Part shown: positions 1-8,790 of the stretch, one piece after another | How positions within the stretch are numbered: position 1 is the first letter of the stretch | How the letters are laid out: every line of letters begins with the position of its first letter | From: Arachis hypogaea | Taxonomy: Eukaryota > Streptophyta > Magnoliopsida > Fabales > Fabaceae | Direction: 5' to 3' | Assembly (NCBI RefSeq): GCF_003086295.3 | Contig: NC_092051.1 | Location: 16,236,810 to 16,300,809, forward strand | DNA: 64,000 nt | The notes under the pieces: generated by a model | The model's input: only the letters and a program-made list of their open reading frames with translations | Told to the model about the DNA's origin: nothing | The model's database searches: none | Position numbers and translations under genes: made by a program

Positions 1-1384
1 GTTTGAATGCTACAATACACGGATAGAAGCTCCAAAAAACGCGGTGCAGAACTCTTACACCTTGAACCTCCTCACTCTCATGGTAAACGGGGAGCGTTTT
101 AATTTGAACACGAGACCTTGGCATCTTCACTGTCATTGCTTTCAACCATACTAGTAGAGTCTGGTAAGAAACTTCCTAATCATCGAAAATTTTTGCGACA
201 GCTTTCTGCTTTGCCAACCAAGCCTTGCGGTAACTCACAGTGTAGTTGAACCTGCCTTGAACTTCTGCAATAATAGACTTCACCTTTATCGAGGGGTCTG
301 CTTCGACCAACGGCTTAATGGCATCTGCAATTGTGTTTGAGTCCAACTTGGCATGATCTTGTGAAATCGTGCCCATGGTGCATGTGTGCTTGCCATTGTA
401 TCTCCTGATCTCCCAACAAGCTTTTTTTCGAATCAAGCTAGCTCGGATAAGCCAGTCCCACCCTGCACCATACCCCATGCATTTCGCATAGAATGTCTGC
501 GGCTCAGACTTATACACAATGTAATCAACTCCTCTAGAGATGGTGTAGCTTTTGATTGCAGATATCACCGAATCTCTCGAACCAAATCTCATTCCGACAC
601 TAAACTCGCCATCTTCCGCCGCAACGTTGCCTTCACCTACGACATGCGTACCGCCATCAGTCAGACTAGGCAAATAATTTACAGGAAACTTGAGTTAATA
701 ATCATAACATACCCGTATTCGCATACTCAGGAAACTCCAGGGCATGCATCGCTTCGAGATCTAGAGTCCGCATAAAAGACGAAACACCAAACGGGTGTTG
801 GCTTACAATGACATTCGCTTCATCTTGCACCGCCGGATTGCCTGCCAAGTCTCCATCATCGATTTCGTCATTGACTTCATAGTTAGCTTCGAATTCCTTT
901 TCGTTGTCATTATTATCTTTTTCCCAATCTATATCCCCGAGCTCATCAACAATTCAATATTTATCTAGTCGCCGACCATACTCATCCCCGACTGCTGTTC
1001 AAACTCAACGTACAGCTCTATCATTGGCACATGAGATCGGGTTTGTTGATAAATATACAACATCTGCTGCATACTGACATCGTCAGTGATGGGCATTATT
1101 TGAAACTGTATTAGCCCACCAAATACTTGCACAGGACTTCTGTATAAAAGATTGCTCACCCTTTTCAAAATGAGGCTTTGAATGTTATTACAAAGACCAT
1201 TTTGCAACTCGACAAAACTCATGGTACATGGAATGGCAAATGACAACGGACATTCACAAACAAAAGTCACTCCTTCATGTGTGTTTGTTATAACCTCACC
1301 ATTATAATATACTCGCAAGTTTGCAACACCTTCCATAACTTCAGCCTTATCTAACTCTATTTTTTTGACACAGTTATCTGCCAA
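1..1384 (-). pseudogene. MuDR/MULE transposase, N-terminal part, disabled and cut by the window edge
   Basis: Reads right to left. The first block (1384-965) carries a plant MULE N-terminal region with the motifs VRVYYNGEV-like and CECPLSFAIPCTMSFVELQ. The next block (about 952-717) is acidic and ends near a GTATGTT donor. The third block (671 leftward) holds the MuDR DNA-binding domain (VGMRFGSRDSVISAIKSY, then WEIRRYNGKHTC) and continues to position 1. Two breaks are visible. The frame ends at the TAG at 965-967, while the homologous acidic segment resumes in another frame. A TAG at 176-178 falls where the family usually has a tryptophan codon, and the same frame stays open and MULE-like to the window edge. 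The catalytic DDE region would lie outside the window. Transposase identity is confident; exon limits are approximate. Confidence 0.8.
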
Positions 1385-1462
1385 AAAAACACCCTACTAA
1401 GGACTTTATGCAAGAAAGAGCAAGAAGAGAAGTGAAGATGAAGATGAATGAACCGGACTTCG

Positions 1463-1470
1463 TATTTATA
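1463..1470 (-). promoter_or_regulatory. TATA box of the MULE transposase gene
   Basis: On the minus strand this reads TATAAATA. It lies 80-90 bp upstream of the first recognisable transposase codons, followed by a pyrimidine-rich leader and a possible acceptor (TTTTGGCAG) at 1379-1389. A reasonable core promoter for the transposase; no transcript evidence. Confidence 0.45.
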
Positions 1471-1479
1471 GGCAAACTT

Positions 1480-1700
1480 GTGGATTTAAATATTATTTTG
1501 TGTACAAATCGCAACCTGCGTTTTGAGGCTTCTAAGAAAAAATTTCTGACACTAAAAAACACAACATGCGTTTTGTGGGCTTCAAAAAATTTTATTTTTC
1601 CGACTTAGTAAAACGCAAGTTGCGTTTAGCCTTAAATCGAAATATAAAAAAAATTGAAAAACCCAAAACGTAAACTACGTTTGGTGCATTTTAAAATTAA
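1480..1700. repeat. Cluster of short palindromic AAACGCAA/TTGCGTTT motifs
   Basis: At least four variants of a GCGTTT/AAACGC motif, two of them palindromic (AACGCAAGTTGCGTT and AACGTAAACTACGTT), lie directly upstream of the MULE promoter. This suits subterminal transposase-binding repeats near a transposon end. I could not identify a definite TIR boundary. Confidence 0.4.
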
Positions 1701-2930
1701 AAAAAAAAATAAACAAATACAAAATGCAATTTTGTCTCTGACCCATAGTAGTGGAATATTTTGCATTCCTTCCATTTCATGGTTTATCACTTACTTCTTT
1801 CCATAAGCAAAAAAAACAGCCTCAGTTTGTTCTAGTATGGGAAGAACATTTTACGAAAAAAAATTTATTCATAGAAATTTTATGTATATTTAGAAAGTAT
1901 TTTGATTTATTATATTTGGAAAAAGAGATACCGTATTTATTATGGTGTAACACGTTCGTATCGATTTAAAAACATAGCAAACTTGGATTTGTCTCTATTT
2001 TCTACTCTTTTAAGATTCTATAGAACCGAATATTGCGCCTCTTACTAGGTAATAATTTATCAGAACAAATATTTATCTTTTTCGTTAAATATAAATTTTA
2101 TGCTATTGTGATATGTAAGTATCGCTTGATTTTTCTATGAATGAAAGATTTACTTTTTAAAAAAATTGATATAGTTTTTCTAAAATATATTTTCTGCTTT
2201 CTTTTTAATTAAAATAGTTAATATTATCATTTCTAAAACTAATAGTATATTATATATTATATATAAAAGTAAAATATATTTTTTCTTTTTGAATTTTGTT
2301 AAAAAATTTTAAATTTTATTTTATTTTAATTTTATTTTAAAAATTTTTTATTTATATTAAATATATTTTTTACTGTTAATTTTTTTAAAAAATTAGAACA
2401 AATTCAGTAATAATTTCACAAGAACAATCTTTATTATAAGTAAATTAGATATAATTATTATATATTATTGTTAAATTAATCTTAAATATTTTAAAATTTT
2501 AAATATAAAAAATATATTTAATACAAATAAAAAATTTTAAAAATAAAATAAAAATTTAAATTTTTTACAAATTTAAAAAATAAAAAAATACTTTACCCAA
2601 TATATAATTAAGTTGTTTACTTCTTTGTAGTTTACTCGTCACTCTAAAATCGTATTTAAAATAAAAGCAGCATGATGAAGGTTCTTAAAATGTGGCTGGA
2701 CTCGCAATCACACTTAATATTATATTATACTTGCTTTGACATGATTTTGTTTAGTTTAACTGAATTGTGTGGCTGCTATTATCTCTTTAAATCAGTTCAT
2801 TAATAAACTTTTTTAAGGATTAGCTAGTATCATGTTGGTTCTGTTTTGCAAAGTGAATGATTAAACTCAAGTCCACTTGCATTGTATGACAAACAAGTGG
2901 AAGAATGTACCTACATAAATTAAATTAGAG
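1700..2930. other. AT-rich intergenic DNA with a degenerate inverted repeat
   Basis: No credible coding sequence. Within it, about 2262-2370 and 2480-2600 form a loose inverted repeat of A/T-only sequence (arms containing AAATATATTTTT and its complement). The low complexity makes it weak evidence of an old MITE. Confidence 0.4.
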
Positions 2931-2945
2931 TAAAACCTCTCTCTG

Positions 2946-3178
2946 GTCTCTAACCATTTACGAAATTGATCTGGCACTCTTTTACCATTAGAAATTAACA
3001 ACGCGGTCCTTAACTATTTTTTCCGTGTGATCAAAAAGACCCTCTTATCGGTACTTCCAGTTACCTTTTACCTGAAAACCGATAAGAGGGTCCTTTCAGT
3101 CACACGAGAGAATGGATAAAGACCGTGTTATTATTTTCTAATAGTCAGTGAGGTCCTTTTCTAGATGATTAGAGACTA
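2946..3178. repeat. Palindromic MITE-like repeat, family copy 1
   Basis: The unit begins GGTCTCTAACCATTTACG and ends with a near-complement (ATGATTAGAGACTA). Its middle contains the inverted pair GACCCTCTTATCGGT and ACCGATAAGAGGGTC. A shorter relative with the same ATTAGAAATTAACAAC core lies at 4233-4370, so this is a dispersed family rather than a chance palindrome. Confidence 0.6.
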
Positions 3179-3181
3179 AAT

Positions 3182-3765
3182 ATTTTAATAGTAGGGTTAC
3201 ACGTAGAGACTAAATATTCTTTTTAGATTTTTAGAAATGATATTTGTTTCATTCAAATGTTCGTGATATGACGAATTAATTTTAATTTAATTTTACGTAT
3301 TTTAATTTTGTCTATTTAGTTACTAATTTGAATTTTATGTCAGAAGATTTAGAGTTTTCTTTATTTAACCTAAAATTGAGTGAGTTTCTTCGATTTAATT
3401 TCTAAACCAGTGAACAAATTAGATTGAGGTATTTCTTTTTCGTTGCATCAAGAAATTGAATAAAAAATCAATTGATTATCTTTATATTCAATTTCTTGAT
3501 GCAACAAGAAAGAAATACCTCAATCTAATTTGTTCACTGATTTGAAAATTAAATCAAAGAAACTCACTCAACTTTAGGTTAAATAAAGAAAACTTTAAAT
3601 CCTCTAACATAAAATTCAAATTAGTAACTAAATAAACAAAATTAAAATACGTAAAATTAAATTAAAAATAATTCGTCATATCACGAACATTTGAATGAAA
3701 CAAATATCACTTCTAAAAATCTAAAAAGAATATTTAGTCTCTACGTGTAACCCTATTATTAAAAT
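3182..3765. repeat. Foldback (hairpin) element with arms of about 283 bp
   Basis: Left arm 3182-3464 (starting ATTTTAATAGTAGGG) and right arm 3484-3765 are near-perfect reverse complements, separated by only about 20 bp (ATCAATTGATT is itself palindromic). I compared the arms segment by segment and found only scattered substitutions. A transcript would fold into a long hairpin. No coding sequence. It behaves like a MITE or foldback transposon; no target duplication was defined. Confidence 0.8.
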
Positions 3766-4232
3766 TATGGTTGATGAATTTAATTCCACTAATAAGAAAA
3801 ATAGTTTAATTTTTCTAGAAAAATGTGTATGGAATAATAATCTTGGACTAACTTTTTTATATTTAGGTTCAACAATATAGAACATACATGTCATTCTTAA
3901 AACCCTGAATCCAAGACATAATGAGAACAACTAGGGAACTAAAAGCATATCAGCAAAAAATCAGCCAAAATGTGTTTGGGTTCCATGAAAAATCGAGTTT
4001 TGGTTTGTGCTCCGTGATCTCAGGAGCGATTTTCAAACATATTATTCAAAAAATTATTTTAATTAAACGGTTTTGTTTACTTTTTGGCTGGTCACATTTT
4101 GGTTCTATATCCTTTTTCTTAAGAAGTTTAACGTTGTTTGCTCTCCGTCCACATGTAAAATATGGCAGAATGCATTAGATGCAAAACTTAAAACAATGTT
4201 TTTTTTTTATTTATTTTCTAATTTTAAGTAAA
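3766..4232. other. Intergenic stretch with no recognised gene
   Basis: It contains short open frames without recognisable motifs. I see nothing that supports a gene. Confidence 0.4.
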
Positions 4233-4370
4233 ATTTTTCCCCGGTCCCCTCACCATTAGAAATTAACAACACGGTCTTTATCTATTCTCTCCGGTTAAGG
4301 ACTGCGTTGTTAATTTCTAATGATGAGGGAAGTACCAGGTCAATTTCGTAAATGGTTAGGGATGGGGAGG
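4233..4370. repeat. Palindromic MITE-like repeat, family copy 2
   Basis: Shares ACCATTAGAAATTAACAAC and the CGGTC spacer with the repeat at 2946-3178, followed by the inverted version (GTTGTTAATTTCTAATGATG). Shorter than copy 1 because the central segment is missing. Confidence 0.6.
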
Positions 4371-4390
4371 CTCTTAATTGAGTATGAAAA

Positions 4391-4872
4391 GACTATACCA
4401 TTTGAGCTATTGCTTCTCACCGTAAATTGTAAGTGGTTTGATGTGAAGTATAAAATAGAAAAAATGAAAAAGGACACAAAAGAAAAAGAGAGCAACAAAG
4501 TAATATTCTTCAATCTTCACACCTAAACCCTAAATATTATTGAAGTAGGAAAATTATAATCTAAAATTTGTGTTTGAATAATTGATTTTTTTCAAAAAAA
4601 GGATATATGATAAATATAATTATTTAGCCAAGGACATATTTTAAATTTATAAATTGAATTTTTTTTTACAAAAATCATACAAATAATTTATTTTATTGAA
4701 TATATAGATATTTATGAGTGATTTTAATAATTTAATTCGAAATGATATATACGGTAGTGATGTCCCCTCAGTGTGTTTTCCTCTGGCCTCTGGAACCTTG
4801 AAGCTTCAATCTTCAACCTCCAAATCAATCTCTGTGGACGTGATCTCTCCGATTCGACAGAGTTAACCAGCT
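4391..4872. other. Promoter and 5' leader region of the Di19 gene
   Basis: AT-rich DNA up to about 4760, then a more balanced, pyrimidine-rich leader (TCTTCAACCTCC, TCTCTCCGATTCG) directly before the ATG at 4873. I see no unambiguous TATA box. Confidence 0.35.
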
Positions 4873-6808
4873 ATGGACGCAGAATCTTCATGGAGCGCAC
4901 GTCTCTCCTCTGCCTCAAAACGCTATCACGCCGCTCTTCATTCCCGATCAGGTACCTCTCTCTCTCTCTCTCCCTAGTCAATAACACCCCCAAATTAATT
5001 AATTAAATTAATTGATTAATTAGTTGCGACAAAGATCCTAGCTTTAGAGCATTGGCATCGTTGCCAACATCCGGTGTTCCTTTTATGTGTTATTTTTCTA
5101 ATTTAGTACACAAATATTAAGAACATACATAGAAATTGTTTTAAAACTGAACATCACTGTTGTGCTAGAAAGTTGCTTCTATTGTAGCTGCTGCTGCTGC
5201 TGCCACTGAATTCGGCATCAGAACGATGATTTTATCTAATTCTACTGTCCACTACTTGAAATGATAAGCCAAACTTGTTGTTTGGTGTCCCATTTTCCAT
5301 GGAAGATAGAATAAATGGGATTGCTGATCTCAAATATCTTTGTCAGCTGGACCAGTCATATAAAAGTTTGACAGTGAAGAATTTTAAAATTTTATGGCAT
5401 GACTTTACTCAAACATATTATTATTGCTACTATGATATTATCTTTTTGTGAATCATAACTCATAAGATTCTCTACAAACCCCTCCCCCAGAAAGCGCACC
5501 CTCTTTCAACTTTGGCCTTTTCTTTTGTTTTATGTTGTTTGCTTGTTTATGCACTGATTTATATGAGATTGTGTAAATGTAGATATGTTCTTGGGATTTG
5601 ACGAGAATGATGGGGATGATGATATAAGGGAGGAGTTTCTATGCCCATTCTGTTCTGAGTATTTTGATATTGTTGGATTATGCTGCCACATTGATGAAGA
5701 GCATCCCGTTGAAGCCAAAAATGGGGTATGACTACTTCCATTTGCCATTCAACAAATTTTCTAGTGTATGTGATCTAGTTGCTGCTCAATTAGGGCTTGG
5801 CCTTAAAAAAGTGCTGGTTATCTTAGTTTGTCCTTTGCATCTTACAGAGGCCCTTAGAAATCTATGCCTAGTTGGAAGTTTTAGTTGAGAATATACTAGG
5901 ATGATTTTATAGATATTCCAGATTAGTAATATTGAGAATATTTTTCCTTCCTTCCCCTCTTTCTACTTTATCAGGAGTGTTAGTTTAGTCTCTTTTTTTT
6001 TTTTTTTTTTACTGTTAGGAGGGGGATTTGATCTCTGGAAATTCCAATTCCAATTCAATTTTTGGCATCTCTTATGCAGGTTTGTCCAGTTTGCACATTG
6101 AGGGTGGGGGTGGACATGGTTGCACACATAACCCTACAACATGGAAACATACTTAAGATATCCTTTTTCACTTGTGTTTAATATTTATTTGCCCATTTTT
6201 TTCAAATAGTATTTGTATTAAACATCCACTTAATGCAGGTTTGACTTTTCAGCTTTCAGTACATTATTCGAAATTCAGCATGAAGTAAAATCTCTTTAAA
6301 TGACCGCATTTCTGCTGTGCCTTTTTTGTTGTTTGAAAGAGTATACTTTTGCAAAGATCGATCCCCATTATTTTAGCTGGTAGCCAAGTACACAAGTTTC
6401 TAAACCAATGCTGATTCAACATTTCTGCTTAATGCATTTGCAATCTACTAATGTGTGAATGCTTAGTTAGTAATCTTAATGCTTATTGAACAGCAGGGTA
6501 GGGTAGGGTTTGCATCCAACTCTAACCCTACCCGCAGGTTGAGATTTTTATATAAACTCAACCATACCCTACCCGTAGGTTGAGAATATCCAAACTCTAA
6601 CCCTACCCGTTCTTAACCTGCGGGTACTCGACCCTACCCATGGGTTACCAAAAAGATGTAACATTATTATATAACTTGATGATAATTTAAAATAGAACTG
6701 ATTTTTATGTAAAAAAAAAAAAAAGTATTAAATTATCAATTAATAATCTCTTAGTGGCTAAGGATCTTTTGCATTTAGTGAGAGGTATTTGGTTCAGCAT
6801 CCACATGA

Positions 6809-6847
<39 letters not shown>

Positions 6848-7661
6848 GGTGCGGGTTGGTCAGTCAGGGTTGAGGCTCAACCCGCACCCTACCCTACCCG
6901 TTGCGGATCGGATTGGGTACCCGCAGTTAGGGTGCATGTTGCCACCCCTAACTGAGCATTTGTGCTTATTAGATGCATATCTTTAGCCAAGGTCGATTTT
7001 TTTCCAGTTTAATTACACTTTCTCATGCTATTGCATTATAGCATTGTGCCTTTATTATTACAAGGGTGGTATTTTGTATATGATGTGTTGATTCCTTAGT
7101 CAGTAAATACATGCAGCGCAAGAGGAAATCACGCAAAGGTGGATCCTATTCGACACTCTCTTTATTGAGGAAAGAGCTACGAGAAGGAAATTTACAAACC
7201 CTTTTTGGTGGATCCTCATGTATAGTTTCCTCATCCAATGCCGCACCAGATCCATTGTTGTCATCATTTATATTGCCTGTAGCCGAAGACCTTTCCAGTT
7301 CACAACCTCACTTATCTACTGACACAAGGCCATCCAAGAAAAGTTCAGATGACGAAAAACAGTATGTCTTTCAGTCATCCTCTCTTCAGTGAAATCCAGT
7401 TGTGCTAGTTTGCTTCTATAAGCAATTGGGTTCCTATTTGTACAGTTTTTGGTTAAGGGCATATCTTCTAACAGCAATACTACAATTCGTGCAAGTTCAA
7501 CCTGTTTTCTGGTATAGTCTAGTTTTTAACTTGTCTGATTGTTTCTGTTCAGAAATGTGAAGACAAGTACCTTATCAGACAAGGATAAGGAAGAGAAAGC
7601 GAAACGGTGCACCTTTGTTCAAGGGTTGTTGCTTTCAACCATTCTTGATGACAAGTTATGA
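4873..7661 (+). CDS. Di19 family zinc-finger protein, 219 aa, five exons
   Basis: Exons 4873-4951, 5583-5725, 6080-6157, 7111-7361 and 7553-7661 (660 nt with stop, phases consistent). The start is the first ATG after the leader and gives the family N-terminus (MDAESSWSARLSSASKRY). Residues 47-95 form the Di19 double zinc finger: C47PFC50 with H62/H67, then C76PVC79 with H90/H95. Exon 4 opens with the basic nuclear-localisation-like stretch MQRKRKSRKGG, followed by the Di19 C-terminal domain (SYSTLSLLRKELREGNLQ, SSCIVSSSNAAPDPLLSSF) and the terminal FVQGLLLSTILDD motif. Length is typical (about 200-230 aa). Members are nuclear factors linked to drought, salt and abscisic-acid responses; which paralogue this is cannot be told here. 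Introns 1, 2 and 4 are GT-AG; intron 3 is AT-AC. Confidence 0.93.
6158..7110 (+). other. U12-type AT-AC intron (intron 3 of Di19)
   Basis: The exon ends in AAG and the intron begins ATATCCTTTT, the canonical U12 AT-AC 5' splice site. It ends TAAATAC immediately before the ATG CAG CGC codons of exon 4. A branch-site-like TTCCTTAGT lies at 7092-7100, about 12 nt upstream of the terminal AC. Joining here gives an unbroken phase-0 Di19 protein, whereas reading through meets a stop within a few codons. No GT-AG alternative preserves the conserved sequence. The intron also carries a transposon-like insert (about 6490-6950). Confidence 0.85.
6494..6950. repeat. GGGTAGGGT/ACCCTACCCG-rich degenerate repeat, probably a small transposon
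   Basis: Repeated ACCCTACCCG-like decamers in both orientations, plus a (TA)n run at 6811-6845, with a right end reading GTTGCCACCCCTAAC, a terminus often seen in plant nonautonomous elements. I could not define a target duplication. It lies inside the AT-AC intron. Confidence 0.5.
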
Positions 7662-8790
7662 GGAAAATTCATCTCCAAGGAGTGCTGCTGGCTTTAAGTT
7701 CACTTATTCTGATGTTGTCAATGTATTTTATCAGAGTGAAATAAGATGCAGAAAATGAATGTAATTTATGTCATATGTGTGAGCTGTGATTTCAGTTCAA
7801 ATGTTTCGTTATTTCCTTTGATTTTCAGATCATAAAAGCTTTAATGAAATATATGAAGTTCCTTTGATTTTTGTTGTTTCCTTATATTTGCATTTAAGGA
7901 CGGACCATCGAAGACAGGTCCTTATTTCCTTTTTTCGCGGGGTGCACATTTTGTTGTTGTTGATTGTTGGGAGTTGATGATTTGAGAGCGATCCCTCTGG
8001 AGGCATGGTGGCCATAATCATGAGGATGGTGGTTGTTCTTGGTGCTGCCAAAGCAACAATTCTAGTTATCCTGACAAGCTGCTTCTTCCTTCATACGCTG
8101 AATCAAAGAAAGGGAAAACGAGAAGAGGAGAATTGAAGTGGGATTTCTTAAAATGTGGTGTCTCTTATGCCATATAGACACTTCCGATATCATTAACTTC
8201 AAAGAGATCATGGTGGCTTATTTTGTCGAACAAAAGGCTATTCTGCCGAAAACTGTAATTTATTTTTCGTAAAGGGCCGAAATTAGTTATTTAGTCATTA
8301 AATCATAACATCAGGTTATGCCCAAGCTGCTTATGAACCTCTGTTGCTTTTCTCATTGCTTTAGGATTGATAGTCCCCACGTTATATATCCAAAATGGAG
8401 CTTGTAGACTAATAAAATGAAAGGTTTACTATCCTTGATTCCTTGCAGTATATATATATATATATATAGCTTGAAATAGTTTGACATGAATACATGATCC
8501 ACGGACAATAGGAAGTTATTGATTTAAGGATAGTTAACCTTCACTTTGTTTTACTTCTTTAGAGAATGTACACCCACCGTATGTCCGTAACCCAATAAAA
8601 ATTGTTGGTCCAATTACTATCACTTTGGTCCAACTTAACAAATTACATTTTGGAACAATGCATTGATAGAGGGTTTCTGTTCAAAGTTAGTGAATCATAT
8701 TCATGTATGGGTATAAACAAATAAATGAGTGATTATTGACTCCTAACAAAATGGTGTGCCTCCGGACACAATTTAAGAATAACATTACGC
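7662..8790. other. 3' flank of Di19 and intergenic DNA between convergent genes
   Basis: The Di19 gene and the RING/PHD gene converge here. The first 150 bp probably hold the Di19 3' UTR. A (TA)n run lies at 8451-8468. No other gene recognised. Confidence 0.4.

Noticed and set aside
386..775. Plus-strand open frame of 129 codons
   Set aside because: Opposite strand of the recognisable MULE transposase coding sequence.
6494..6620. Interstitial telomere repeat (ACCCTA-like)
   Set aside because: The unit is ACCCTACCCG with many variants, not the plant CCCTAAA heptamer, and it sits within a transposon-like block.
7111..7392. Separate small gene starting at the ATG at 7111
   Set aside because: It is exon 4 of Di19; the ATG is an internal methionine codon after the AT-AC intron.
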